NCBI GenBank assembly: GCA_002298145.1
Contig: DBMP01000017.1
Span: 62,001 to 126,000 of the forward strand
Reading direction: 5' to 3'
Source: Spartobacteria bacterium UBA695
Lineage (GTDB): Bacteria; Verrucomicrobiota; Verrucomicrobiia; Chthoniobacterales; Chthoniobacteraceae
Length of the DNA stretch: 64,000 nt
The notes under the pieces were generated by a model. That model searched no databases. It saw only the letters and a program-made list of their open reading frames with translations, and was not told the DNA's origin. Shown piece by piece: positions 42,018-52,300 of this stretch. The first letter of the stretch is position 1. Every line of letters begins with the position of its first letter. The position numbers were made by a program, and so were the translations under genes.

Positions 42018-44630
42018 ATGCAAAGCAACACCCCTTCCTCACTCTCTCTTGGAAAACGGACTGATGTTAAAAATCGAAAAGGCTTAAGGATGCCGCGCGG
42101 ACTCCAGCCAGAGACGTTTTGTGCGTTGGCTGCAGCTCTATTGGTGAGCGGGCAGGCCCAGGCCGCGATCTTTACTTGGAATAACACGGGAACGGATGTC
42201 AACACGTCAACGAGCTGGAGCAGTTCGACTTCAGGCGGGGTTGCCACCGGGGGGACGCTGGTGTTCAATGCCGCGGCGACCACCCAGCCCAACCTGAGCT
42301 CGGCGCTTTCGTTGGCGTCGATTTATTTCTCCACCGCCGCTGCTTCCGGATATGATTTGACTAGCAGTTCCGGCAATACGGTGGCGCTGACTTTGACGGG
42401 TACCGGAATTGGTTCCACTTCCGCGATTCGCTCAGCCAACACCAGCGGGGCCAATACGATTGATGCCGCGCTGGTTCTTGGCGCGGCGGCGGGGACGACT
42501 CAAACCTTTCAACAAACTTCAGGTGGTACTCTGGTAATCAACGGGGTGATTTCGGGTGGCGCCTCCACCTCGGTACTGAGCCTAAACAGCAGCAACGCAT
42601 CGGGTCTTATCAAGCTGACGGGGAACAACACGTTCACGAGCAACGTTGAAATTATCGCCACGAACTCCGTTGTCAGCGTATCGAGCATTGGCAATGTCGG
42701 TGCGAGCAGCAACTTGGGCGCGGGTTCAACGATTATTATTACTGGTGGTGCCAGTGGCGGCGGTACGCTCAAATATACCGGCGCGGGGGAATCGGCCAGC
42801 AAGGTCATCAGCCTGAATAATTCGACGGGAGGCACGATTGATACTTCAGCTGCCACGGGAGCGCTGATTCTGACGGGGGATTTGATCGCTCCCGCCAGCG
42901 GCGCAAAGACCCTGACCCTTACGGGCGGAGCTACCAATAGTGAATTCCAGGGGAAAATCAGCGATGGTGCTGGCGGCGGCACCACGGCGGTGAAGATCTC
43001 CGCCGGAACCTGGATCCTTTCGGGAGCGAACACCTATTCCGGTGGCTTGACTCTTGTTGCAGGGGCTACATTGGGAATTAAAAATGCGGCGGCATTAGGA
43101 ACGGGGGCTTTGGCCATTACTGGAGGCACGTTTGATAACCTTGCGGGAAGTGCGCTGACGCTTTCCACCAATAACGCGATTTCCATAAGCGGTTCGGTTG
43201 CGTTTGCCGGTTCAAGTAACCTCAACCTGGGCACCGGTGCGGTGGCGATGAACAATCTTACTCTTACGGTGAGCGCCTCTTCGCTTACGGTGGGGGGGAA
43301 TATCTCCGAAACCGCCAGCGGCAAAACCCTGAGCAAGGCGGGCAACGGTACGTTGGTGCTTTCAGGTTCCAATGCCTATACCGGCAAGACGACGATTAGC
43401 GCCGGGACACTCCAGTTTGCCAAACAGACCTCGCTCTACAGTGGCAGTTCTGCGTTGTGGACTAGCAGCAAAATTGAAGTCGATTCCGGGGCGACCCTCG
43501 CCGTGAATGTGGGGGGGAGCGGGGAGTTTACTTCTGCTGATCTTGATACCCTCAAAGCGCTTGGCACTTCAGCGAGCGGTTTTAGCAACGGTTCCATTTT
43601 GGGCATCGATACTACTAATGCGAGCGGCGGGAACTTCACTTATGCCAGCAATATCACCAATGCCTATAGTGGTGCCAATGCGCTTGGTATTACCAAGCTC
43701 GGGAGCAACACGCTGACCCTCACTGGCAGCAATAGCTACACCGGTGCGACGACGGTTGCTGGCGGTACGCTGGCAGTTAATGGGTGGATTGGCGCGTCCA
43801 GTGCGGTTTACGTCAATAGCGGGGCCACCCTTTCGGGCAGCGGAACAGTTTCCGGCGCGGTCACCACGACCAGTGCCACCATTAGCGGTAACGGCAGCGG
43901 CCTGCATCTCGGCGCGACCACGCTCAATGGTTCCAGCACGCTGAGCGGTTACAATATCGCCAGTGGCGTTACGATCGCCAGCGGCTCCACCACGTTGACC
44001 GGCACCACCCAGTCTTCCAGCGCGCTTACGGTCTCCGTGGGGGCTACGTTGAACAATAACGGCAAGGTCGACGGGAGCGTCAATGTCAACGGCGGCTTGA
44101 TGAAGGGCACCGGTGAGGTGACGGGCAACCTTGCACTGACCAGCGGCACTCTCGCCCCCGGCAATAGCGCGGGGATCACAACTGTTGACGGTAATTTCTC
44201 GATGGACTCCGCCTCCAAGTTGGTGGCGGAAGTGAGCGGACTGGTGGCGGGAACGTCTTATGACCAAGTCAAAGTCAGCGGAAACGTCTCCCTGGCCGGT
44301 ACGCTGGACCTGACCACGCTGGGCGGCTTGACGATGGGCAGCGAGGTTATTCTCATCAACAACACCGGAACGGGAACGACGAAGGGGTATTTCGCCTCGA
44401 TCATCACGAACGGCTCCACCTACACGCTGACTTCGAACTCTGACTATAAGTTCACGGTAGGCAGCACGGAATACCTTTTGAGCTTCACTTCCAACGTGGG
44501 GAGCGATAGTCAATTTAACGACGTGACGCTGACGGTGGTTCCTGAACCGAGCGCCTGGGCGATGTTCGCGGGTGGGCTGGGCCTGCTGGTTTGCGGCCAG
44601 CGCCTGCGCCGCCGTTGCCTGGCTCGGTAA
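42018..44630 (+). CDS. PEP-CTERM protein with autotransporter-type beta-strand repeats
   Basis: An 870-aa surface protein, starting at ATG 42018 or 42090 (the latter begins MPRGLQPETFCALAAALL, a compact signal peptide ending Gln-Ala-Gln-Ala). The body is Gly/Ser/Thr/Asn-rich with autotransporter-associated repeats: Leu-Ser-Gly-Ala-Asn-Thr-Tyr-Ser-Gly, Leu-Ser-Gly-Ser-Asn-Ala-Tyr-Thr-Gly-Lys-Thr-Thr, and Leu-Thr-Gly-Ser-Asn-Ser-Tyr-Thr-Gly. The C-terminus is a PEP-CTERM sorting signal: Val-Pro-Glu-Pro-Ser-Ala-Trp, a hydrophobic helix, then Arg-Leu-Arg-Arg-Arg. There is no beta-barrel, so it is sorted by exosortase rather than autotransported. It is likely to be a beta-helical exoprotein. Confidence 0.85.
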   Translation: MQSNTPSSLSLGKRTDVKNRKGLRMPRGLQPETFCALAAALLVSGQAQAAIFTWNNTGTDVNTSTSWSSSTSGGVATGGTLVFNAAATTQPNLSSALSLASIYFSTAAASGYDLTSSSGNTVALTLTGTGIGSTSAIRSANTSGANTIDAALVLGAAAGTTQTFQQTSGGTLVINGVISGGASTSVLSLNSSNASGLIKLTGNNTFTSNVEIIATNSVVSVSSIGNVGASSNLGAGSTIIITGGASGGGTLKYTGAGESASKVISLNNSTGGTIDTSAATGALILTGDLIAPASGAKTLTLTGGATNSEFQGKISDGAGGGTTAVKISAGTWILSGANTYSGGLTLVAGATLGIKNAAALGTGALAITGGTFDNLAGSALTLSTNNAISISGSVAFAGSSNLNLGTGAVAMNNLTLTVSASSLTVGGNISETASGKTLSKAGNGTLVLSGSNAYTGKTTISAGTLQFAKQTSLYSGSSALWTSSKIEVDSGATLAVNVGGSGEFTSADLDTLKALGTSASGFSNGSILGIDTTNASGGNFTYASNITNAYSGANALGITKLGSNTLTLTGSNSYTGATTVAGGTLAVNGWIGASSAVYVNSGATLSGSGTVSGAVTTTSATISGNGSGLHLGATTLNGSSTLSGYNIASGVTIASGSTTLTGTTQSSSALTVSVGATLNNNGKVDGSVNVNGGLMKGTGEVTGNLALTSGTLAPGNSAGITTVDGNFSMDSASKLVAEVSGLVAGTSYDQVKVSGNVSLAGTLDLTTLGGLTMGSEVILINNTGTGTTKGYFASIITNGSTYTLTSNSDYKFTVGSTEYLLSFTSNVGSDSQFNDVTLTVVPEPSAWAMFAGGLGLLVCGQRLRRRCLAR

Positions 44631-44670
44631 TGGGGGCCGTTTCGGCAGAGCGCGTTTTTACACCGACATC

Positions 44671-45462
44671 ATGATGAGATCTTTTATTTGTGGTGGAGCG
44701 CTCCTGCTGCTGGCGATAAAGGGTCCTCTTTACGGTGAGGGCGAGGTGACCTACGACGGAAGTCCGCCTCCGCATGGGGTGGCTTTCCACGCTACGGTGG
44801 AACCAGTTGTTGATGGAGTTTTAAGCAATGGCGAATGGAAGGATGCCCAGCCGTTCTATTTTCCGCTTTCCCCTGGCGCGCAAGGTGAGGCTACGGAAGC
44901 CCGGTTCCTGTGGACTGAAAAAGGAATCTACGTGGCGTTTGTGGTCAAGGAGTCGACCCCGGTCTTTGGGCATTCGCCAAAAGGGGAGGCCCTTTACCAG
45001 GAGGATTGCGTGGAGCTTTTCCTGGATGTGATGGGCGACCACCGTCAATTTTGGGAAATCCAGGTTGATCCCGCCGGGCAGACTTATTTCCGTAACCACG
45101 TCCTGACCGCTCCGCCGCGGCTGACCGCCGAGCAGCGTATTACAGAAGAATTCCGCGTTAGCGAGCTTTGGCGCTACGATGTGGATCCGCCGGAAGGATC
45201 TAAAATAGTCTGTAACCTGGACCGGCAGGCAGGCCTTTGGACTGTGGAGATGTTTCTCCCCTCCTCATTTGTTAATCGTCGCCGGGGCGGGGCCGATTTG
45301 GAACCGGGTATCGTGAGGATGAATCTCGCAAGGAATGATTGGAGCTTGGCAAAGGAGGAGCCCAACCGCGAACCGCGCTACCAGTATTGGGCTTCTGTTT
45401 TGCCGGGGCATGCCCATCTTTCTCCATTGGCAATGGGCTATCTAGAACTCAAAAAACCATGA
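44671..45462 (+). CDS. Secreted CBM9-like carbohydrate-binding protein
   Basis: A 263-aa protein starting at ATG 44671 (MMRSFICGGALLLLA), which gives a signal peptide ending near Leu-Tyr-Gly. The rest resembles the carbohydrate-binding module 9-like fold (DOMON-related): Val-Asp-Gly-Val-Leu-Ser-Asn-Gly-Glu-Trp, then Ala-Arg-Phe-Leu-Trp-Thr-Glu-Lys-Gly-Ile-Tyr-Val-Ala-Phe, and Glu-Asp-Cys-Val-Glu-Leu-Phe-Leu-Asp. It is 40 bases after the PEP-CTERM protein and overlaps the acetylesterase-like gene by four bases (ATGA). It probably binds a polysaccharide at the surface or in the periplasm. Confidence 0.75.
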   Translation: MMRSFICGGALLLLAIKGPLYGEGEVTYDGSPPPHGVAFHATVEPVVDGVLSNGEWKDAQPFYFPLSPGAQGEATEARFLWTEKGIYVAFVVKESTPVFGHSPKGEALYQEDCVELFLDVMGDHRQFWEIQVDPAGQTYFRNHVLTAPPRLTAEQRITEEFRVSELWRYDVDPPEGSKIVCNLDRQAGLWTVEMFLPSSFVNRRRGGADLEPGIVRMNLARNDWSLAKEEPNREPRYQYWASVLPGHAHLSPLAMGYLELKKP

Positions 45463-46895
45463 TCCATCGAATCTCGAAAATCCTCTCCTTGTTCCTGGGA
45501 TTCCTTCCCGCCTCCCTTTTTGCGGAGCTGAGCGTGGCTAGTTATTATGGCGACCACATGGTCTTGCAACGGGACCAGCCCATTTGCGTGTGGGGAACGG
45601 CGACTCCCGGTGCCGAGGTTCAGGTAAGTCTTTCGAGCCAAAAAGCATCAGGAAAGGCCGAGCCCGATGGAAAGTGGAAGGTCATGCTTGGCCCGTTGCC
45701 TGCATCGGGTCCGTTTGAGCTGAAAGTTGACAGTGGTTCGGAGAAAGCAGGCTTCAAGGATCTGATGGTGGGGGATGTTTGGCTGGTTTCCGGCCAGTCC
45801 AATATGGTGTTGGCCCTGCAATCGACCACGGAATGGCCCGCGGCAAAAACCGCTGGTGCGTTTCCGGCGATTCGCATCTGCAAACTCCCGGGGGATTTCT
45901 CGTTTACGCCTGCGGAAAAATATTCCCGTGGGCTTCAGTGGATGCTTTTGGATAGTCCTCGCGCGGGCTTTTTTTCGGCCGTGGGCTATCACTTTGCCCG
46001 CACGCTTCAGCCTGCCATTGGAGTGACCGTGGGGATTGTCCAAGGGAGCGTTGGGGGGACCCAGGCGGAGCAATGGACTCGGGATGCGGACTTGAAGGCC
46101 GCCATTCCCGACAACCCGCTGATTGCCGAGGCCGCAAAGGCTCGCGCTGAAAGCGAAGCGAACCCGACGGCCAAGGCGAACATCATGAAGGCGGGGGCGA
46201 GTGTGTTGTACAATGGGATTATTCACCCGATGCGCTATGCCAAGTTTGCAGGCGTGGTCTGGTACCAGGGGGAAGCCAATTCGCGTTCGCCGAGAGATTA
46301 CCGGCCTGTGCTCAAAACGCTCGTCCAGTCGTGGCGCGGAGTCTTCGGGCAGCCGCAGCTTCCTTTTGTCATTGTTCAACTGCCTAACTTTGGCCTGCCC
46401 AAGGACGATGGCTGGATGCGAGTGCAGGAGGCCCAGCGGTTGGCGGCCAAGGATCTCGGCTTGCCGCTCGTGGTGACGATTGACCAAGGTTCCGCCACGA
46501 CGATTCATCCTCCCAATAAGGCTGAGGTGGGGCGGCGTGTTGGCGTGGCGGCTTTGCAGTCCATCTATAAAAAGGATGTGGAGGGTACGAGCCCGAATCC
46601 AAGCGCCGTCAAATTCCAAGGCCAAACCGCAGTGGTCGATTTTGACGGGTTCAAGGGCAACCTGGTCGTGCGGGGCGCCTCGGTTCAAGGCTTTGAAATC
46701 GCCGGAACCGACAAACATTTTTATCCTGCCACAGCGGCGGTTGAAGGCCGGTCGGTGAAGCTCTCGAATACGAGTGTTTCCCAGCCCAAGGCGGTCCGTT
46801 ATCTATGGGCTAACTCGCCCGAAGCCGTTACGCTCTATTCTCCCGCAGGTTTGCCTGCTGTTCCCTTTCGTTTCAGCGAAGGTGAAAAACTATAG
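45459..46895 (+). CDS. Sialate O-acetylesterase-like SGNH hydrolase
   Basis: A 478-aa secreted esterase starting at ATG 45459 with signal peptide (Leu-Gly-Phe-Leu-Pro-Ala-Ser-Leu-Phe-Ala). The family opening Tyr-Gly-Asp-His-Met-Val-Leu-Gln-Arg is followed by a beta-sandwich and the catalytic Ser motif Gly-Asp-Val-Trp-Leu-Val-Ser-Gly-Gln-Ser-Asn-Met. The oxyanion region Gly-Ser-Val-Gly-Gly-Thr-Gln-Ala-Glu and Gly-Val-Val-Trp-Tyr-Gln-Gly-Glu-Ala-Asn block are intact. It removes acetyl groups from sugars of plant or animal glycans. It is intact, unlike the related gene at 54209-56262. Translation is coupled to the CBM9-like gene. Confidence 0.88.
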   Translation: MIHRISKILSLFLGFLPASLFAELSVASYYGDHMVLQRDQPICVWGTATPGAEVQVSLSSQKASGKAEPDGKWKVMLGPLPASGPFELKVDSGSEKAGFKDLMVGDVWLVSGQSNMVLALQSTTEWPAAKTAGAFPAIRICKLPGDFSFTPAEKYSRGLQWMLLDSPRAGFFSAVGYHFARTLQPAIGVTVGIVQGSVGGTQAEQWTRDADLKAAIPDNPLIAEAAKARAESEANPTAKANIMKAGASVLYNGIIHPMRYAKFAGVVWYQGEANSRSPRDYRPVLKTLVQSWRGVFGQPQLPFVIVQLPNFGLPKDDGWMRVQEAQRLAAKDLGLPLVVTIDQGSATTIHPPNKAEVGRRVGVAALQSIYKKDVEGTSPNPSAVKFQGQTAVVDFDGFKGNLVVRGASVQGFEIAGTDKHFYPATAAVEGRSVKLSNTSVSQPKAVRYLWANSPEAVTLYSPAGLPAVPFRFSEGEKL

Positions 46896-47116
46896 CATTA
46901 TCCGTCTTAGTTGCGGAGATGAGCCGGGGCATTCCGTACGCCTTGCGGTGGGTGCGAACTTCTGTTGGTACGTTTCCTCGGGGCTGTCTTGCTGCTGAGA
47001 TATTTTTATCGGAATTCAGGCGGCTCCTATGGTCGAAAATATCAACTAGTTGGGTGTTTGTTCCATGGAATTCCTCCCGGCGGCTTGATACATTGCCCTA
47101 GTTCGTATCTCCCCTA

Positions 47117-47977
47117 ATGAACATTCGTTCACAGCAAAGAATGGCCGTTATTCCTGTTTGTCTTTGGCCCGACGCAGACCTTGCATCGGATGCCATGGCA
47201 CGGGGTAGGGGGGCGTTTAGCATGGTGGAACTACTGGTGGTCATTTTGATCATGATGGCGATGGGGGCATTGATCGTTCCTGTGGTCCATTCCGTCAATG
47301 GTGCGGGTAACCTGACTCAGGCGTGTTACGAGATCTCGGCGACACTGGAACAGGCTCGTGCCTATGCCATGGCGAACAACACTTATGTATTTGTCGGGAT
47401 AGCGGAGGCGGATGCTTCGGTAAACGCGGCTGCCGTGCCTCAGGTTACCACGGGGGCTTCGCCCTATGGTCGTGTAGCCCTTGCCGTTGTTGCTTCAAAG
47501 GATGGTGCCAAGCACTATTTGGATGCGACGGCGGGTCAGGGCTCCGACTGGCTGGCCAATTACGCCGACGCTTCCAAGCCTGAATATACGGGCCTGCATC
47601 TTGTGGGGATTTATAAACTGCGGCGGTTGGAAAATGTGCATCTTTCCGGTTCTGTCGCTTCCTCGGGGGCGATGGTCAGGCCGTCTGTTGATGCCACGTA
47701 CGTTTTGGGCAATAGTGCCTGTGTTTCGCAGACACCGTTTGCCTGGCCCCTCGGTTCGTCACTGAGCGGGGGGTATCAATACCGCTTCGATAAAGTCATT
47801 CAGTTCGATCCGCAAGGGGTGGTGCGAATCACCCTCCCAACCAATGGCAGCACGATTTCCCGGTGGATTGAGATTGGCCTGGTGCAGTCGCAGGGCAATC
47901 ACATTGCGGCCAATGCCAATGCCGGAGCCATTCAAATCGACACTTTAACTGGAGTCACGCGCATCTATCGGCCATGA
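47117..47977 (+). CDS. Verru_Chthon cassette protein D-like pseudopilin
   Basis: A 286-aa type II/IV prepilin-like protein. The processing site Gly-Ala-Phe-Ser-Met-Val-Glu-Leu-Leu-Val-Val has Glu at position +5 after cleavage, followed by a hydrophobic helix. Internal ATG 47195 (MARGRGAFSMVELL) would give a more usual short leader. The rest is a globular domain with a Gln-Ala-Arg-Ala-Tyr-Ala helix. It is the first gene of a tight four-gene set (D-B-C-A) and overlaps the next gene by four bases. These cassettes are known from Verrucomicrobium and Chthoniobacter; their function is not established, but a pilus-like assembly or export device is likely. Confidence 0.8.
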   Translation: MNIRSQQRMAVIPVCLWPDADLASDAMARGRGAFSMVELLVVILIMMAMGALIVPVVHSVNGAGNLTQACYEISATLEQARAYAMANNTYVFVGIAEADASVNAAAVPQVTTGASPYGRVALAVVASKDGAKHYLDATAGQGSDWLANYADASKPEYTGLHLVGIYKLRRLENVHLSGSVASSGAMVRPSVDATYVLGNSACVSQTPFAWPLGSSLSGGYQYRFDKVIQFDPQGVVRITLPTNGSTISRWIEIGLVQSQGNHIAANANAGAIQIDTLTGVTRIYRP

Positions 47978-48486
47978 AAAAAGAACACGGATTCTCTTTG
48001 GTTGAGGTGACCATCGCGATGGGGGTCGCGGTGGTCTCGCTCACTTCGCTGCTCGGATTGTTGCCCATTGGGATTACCAATAATCAGTCCTCTATTTCGC
48101 AGACATCCGCGGCCAGCTTGGGCCGGGTGATCCTGGCCGATTTGCAATCGACTCCGGTGACCAAGCCCGCCAGTGAGCAGAAATCGCCCTTGATGAGCAT
48201 CCCCGTCCCGTACACCGGGAGCCCCAGGCACACGGTTTTCTTTAGCGATGACGGCACGCCTGTAGGCGCGGTTGACAGCGATGCCACGCTGAGTGCGGCC
48301 CCAGGTCTTTCTCCCTATTTCCGGGCGACGCTATTTTTTTCCACTGCGGATGACTCTTCCCAAAAAGATGCGACGAAGGTGCGGATTCTCATTACCTGGC
48401 CTGCCTCGGCGGACAAAGCGGCCAGCGCTTTGCCGAGCCACTATGCGGGATCATATGAGTTGGTTAGCGCATTTAACCGGAACTGA
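47974..48486 (+). CDS. Verru_Chthon cassette protein B-like pseudopilin
   Basis: A 170-aa prepilin-like protein. The short leader MKKEHG precedes Phe-Ser-Leu-Val-Glu-Val-Thr-Ile-Ala-Met, a textbook N-methylation site, and a helix ending Leu-Leu-Gly-Leu-Leu-Pro-Ile-Gly, the typical B-protein pattern. It starts inside the stop of the D-like gene (ATGA) and ends two bases before the C-like gene. It probably joins the same pseudopilus-like assembly. Confidence 0.82.
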   Translation: MKKEHGFSLVEVTIAMGVAVVSLTSLLGLLPIGITNNQSSISQTSAASLGRVILADLQSTPVTKPASEQKSPLMSIPVPYTGSPRHTVFFSDDGTPVGAVDSDATLSAAPGLSPYFRATLFFSTADDSSQKDATKVRILITWPASADKAASALPSHYAGSYELVSAFNRN

Positions 48487-48488
48487 GG

Positions 48489-49361
48489 ATGCCTGCCCAA
48501 TCCCCCAGGAAGCATGCCGCCAGCGGATTTACGCTCATCGAGATTTTGGTGGCCATTGCCGTGACCGCTCTCCTGGTGGTGATGGCGGCGCAGCTGACGA
48601 GCAGCACCACCTCCACTACGACCAATAGCCGAAAGCATCTGGATGCCAATAGTCAGGCGCGCCAGATTTTCGACCGCATGGAGCACGATTTTTCCCGGAT
48701 GTTGAAGCGGAACGATGTCGATTGCGTCTTTAACATCCAGGCGGGTAACGATTCCTGCTACTTTTACAGCGAAGTCCCCGGCTATTTTACCGGCACCAGT
48801 AACCAGAGCCCGATCTCCCTGGTAGGCTACCGCGTCAATTCGCTCAAGCTGGAGCGGCTCGGGAAAGCGCTTACCTGGGATGGGGAAGCCGTTGGCACTT
48901 CGGCCCCGGGTTCAGTGGTGTTCCTTACCTATTCATCCGGCACTACGGTTAACTCCGCGAGTACGCTAAAGGGGGGGTGGCCGGACACCGTGAACGACGA
49001 TTCCACCGATGCCGATTTCCATGTGATTGGCGATCAGGTCTACCGCATGGAATTTGCCTTCCTGCTCAAAAGCGGCACGTTGACGACGCAATTCAGCAAG
49101 CTTTCCAACGTGTCCGCGATTGTGGTGGGCATTGCGATTCTCGACTCGTCCAGCCAGAAAATGGTCCCCACCTCCAACACCCTGGTAAGTGTGCTGGAAG
49201 ACGTTTCGGACGCCAATCTGACTTCCAGCCCGCCAAAGACCATGGCTTCGGTATGGCAAAGCGCCGTGAGCTCCAAAGACTTTGCTCAAAAGTGCGGAAT
49301 TCCTGTGGCGGCGGCTTCTCAGGTGCGTATTTATCAGCGTTATTTCTACCTCAAAAAATAG
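48489..49361 (+). CDS. Verru_Chthon cassette protein C-like pseudopilin
   Basis: A 290-aa PulJ-like prepilin. The leader ends Ala-Ser-Gly before Phe-Thr-Leu-Ile-Glu-Ile-Leu-Val-Ala-Ile, followed by a membrane helix, then Ser-Ser-Thr-Thr-Ser repeats and an Ala-Arg-Gln-Ile-Phe-Asp-Arg-Met-Glu-His-Asp-Phe-Ser helix typical of J-type minor pseudopilins. It sits 2 bases after the B-like gene and 8 bases before the A-like gene, with a GAGG ribosome site ahead of the ATG. Confidence 0.82.
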   Translation: MPAQSPRKHAASGFTLIEILVAIAVTALLVVMAAQLTSSTTSTTTNSRKHLDANSQARQIFDRMEHDFSRMLKRNDVDCVFNIQAGNDSCYFYSEVPGYFTGTSNQSPISLVGYRVNSLKLERLGKALTWDGEAVGTSAPGSVVFLTYSSGTTVNSASTLKGGWPDTVNDDSTDADFHVIGDQVYRMEFAFLLKSGTLTTQFSKLSNVSAIVVGIAILDSSSQKMVPTSNTLVSVLEDVSDANLTSSPPKTMASVWQSAVSSKDFAQKCGIPVAAASQVRIYQRYFYLKK

Positions 49362-49369
49362 GCCCGGCC

Positions 49370-52300
49370 ATGAGATCCCACTCCTACTCCTCCCCTGGTT
49401 TCCGGCGCTCCGGTGGCGCGGCTCTGATCATTGTTCTGGCATTTATCATTTTGCTGACGACGTTGGTGATGGCGTTTTTTTCCCGGGCATTGAACGAGCG
49501 TCAGGTTGCCTATAGCAGTGCCAACCAGACCAAGGTTGCTAGCCTTGCCTTCGGCGCGTTGGATAGCATTATCAGCGATTTTCAACAGGAGATTGCCGCG
49601 GGTTCCATTACCACGACGGTGAGCCTTACCACTGGGACTCGCGTGGCGACGATCACGATACCCACCTCTCCAATAACGGTCGTTCCCTGCCTGGCGCTCT
49701 CGGGCACTTCTGCTGTCACCGGTAATTCGTTTGCTCCTAACTTGGTGAAGCGGAGCGCCTATGCGCAGAGTTTTTTTTCCGGATCGAATTATAACTTGTC
49801 CAGCAATACGCTCGCGGTGAGCACCACGGGAACCCCTACCTCTACCGTTGCCTACACGGCGGCCAACCGGGCTGCGGGATCTTCCACGACCGGCACGTCG
49901 CAAAACGGCCGTTCGATTTCCCTGGCGCGCTGGAACAAGGCGCTGTTATTGCCCAAAAAGGACCCAAACAGCAGTACGGATTTTACCCCGGTCACCACGG
50001 GCGGGAGCAATGTGTTTCTTCCGCCCGACTGGATTTTGATTGCACGGGATGGGTCAAATCCCAAAACGTGGAGCACCAATATGGTTTACTCGTCCACCAA
50101 CTCGGCTTCGGTGGTTGGCCGGTACGCCTATGCGATCTACGACGAGGGCGGATTGTTGGATGCGAATGTTGCGGGCTACCCGTCCATCACGGGGACTGAC
50201 ATCTATGCCAACAAAGGTTCGCTGGCCCTTGCCGACCTCACTGTGACGGGGTTGGGGGCTGCGCAGATCGACGCGCTGGTCGGGTGGCGCAACTATGCTT
50301 CGGCCACTCCGTCCGGTTCCCTCCATGGCTCCTTCAGCTTCGACGCTACGTCGGGCAGTAACTACTATAATTATCTGCTCTCCAATACTACTGGGTTCAT
50401 GACCACCGGGAACCGGACGTTGAATTCGGGGCAGAGCGATCGGATTTTTCCAAGCCGTCAGACGCTGATCAAATTTTTTAGCGACTCCAGCGTATCGAGT
50501 TCGAATGCCCTGGCTTCCGTGCAGAATTCCCTTCAGTATCTGGGCACGTTTTCCCGGGACTTGGAACAGCCCTCCTTCGTGCCAGATCCGAACCGCCCCA
50601 AGAATACCCGGCACGTTCGCGATAACGTTCCCGCGACCAACGACGGGAACGGGAACGACACTTACGATCCGACCGGGGCAAAACAGGATGCCATCAACCC
50701 GGTGCTGTTGAAGGTCAGGGATGCGAACGGTGATCCGGTGCTCAAACGGCGCTTCCCGCTTAACCGTCTGGCTTGGCTGACCTACAAAGGGCCTAGCGCC
50801 GACAACCTCAGTGATTCCATCGTGCAGCAGATGATCGCAAAGCTTGGAGGAACCCCCGGGGACTCAACCGACCCGGTCTACCAGTTCCTGGCAAAAGGAA
50901 CGGCTGATAATATAAACAAATATTTTGGTCTTACATGGACGAGTGGACAATGGACTTACGACCATGGCGATCCGGCGCGCATCTTCCAGCTGTCGGAGGT
51001 TCCATCCGACCGCGAACCGGATTTCTTTGAAACGCTCAAGGCCGTGATTCATTGCGACTCGCTGGGCAAGCAAAACGGAGGTCTCGATACCCAGCTTTCG
51101 CCTCATTACTTAACCGGAGCCTTAATCGATGGCATGATCCATTACCAGATCATGCAGATCGCGGCCAACCTGATTGACCAATTCGACCTCGATAGCTATC
51201 CCACGCATCTCTCCTTCAACGGATGGGATCTTTACGGCGTGGAGAACTTACCCTATCTCGCTGGATGGCAGCAAATGTGGTACCGCCAGAGGGCGTTGAC
51301 AAAGGGGGTGGATTACCCTGACACGGTTACTATAACCACGACCTCGGGCACGACGAAGACCACCGGCACGGTCAGTTCGCCTGACAACGGAGTCTATGAA
51401 ACGGCCGCCATGGTTCAGCCGATTATCTGGAACCCGCACGCGCCTGATACCAGCACGTCTCCCCTTGGTGCGCCGACCCAGTTCCGGGTGGCGGCCAGCG
51501 GGTCTGCCGGATTGGGAGCGGGGGGCATAGCGGTTTTCACCCAGGTAGCCCCGGCCTGGTGGAGCGGGACGACCGCCGCTACGGGGACCTACCCGTATAA
51601 AGACACCGCCCCAAGCAGCTGGATCCAAGTGACCACAAGCTCGGGGGATAAAATAATGACTCCGGGGGCTTTCGTGGACCCGGACACGAGTATTCTGACC
51701 TTCACCTCGGGAACCTCCTATCGCGAGCCGATCCGGTTGTGTCTCAACGGTTCTCCAACGGACCTCAGTCCGCGGGGTTACTCCTCCGACAAGATGGCCC
51801 AGCCGATGAACATTTCTTTTGACTCCACCCTTGCAGCGGCCGAAGGGGGCAGCCAAGTGATCGGGTTTTACTGCGGAAAGGCGTGGACCGGCGGCACGGG
51901 TACCGTCAATGGCGTCGCCCAAGGCTGTTCCTACCTCGGAACGATTTATCAGAATTTGATGCTCACCCTGCAATACAAGGATGCATCGGGAAATTGGCAG
52001 ACGTATGACGAGATTGAGCAAGTATACAATAGTACTTCCCGCACCAGCTTTGTGGATGAGAACAACCCTGATTCCACCCCCAGTTCGCGGGGCTTTCGGG
52101 CATGCTTCCGGGCCGATCCACGCACGAGCCGGTGGGGGCTTTTTGGCGCCTATGTTTACCCCACGAAGGATTTAAGTAAACTCGGGTTTAAATTGAGTTC
52201 GCCATTTGCTTTCACCGTAGTAGGCAAGGTTTTACCTGGCTTTTATCTTCCCCAGAGCATCACGCTGATGCCGAATGTGGACTCTTCCTATCGGGGGGTC

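Noticed and set aside
43300..44100. CRISPR-like or satellite repeats
   Set aside because: The repeated pattern is at protein level (beta-strand repeats) with irregular DNA spacing and no constant repeat unit.
42509..44513. Minus-strand open frames across the PEP-CTERM protein
   Set aside because: They are low-complexity antisense readings of Gly/Ser/Thr repeats.
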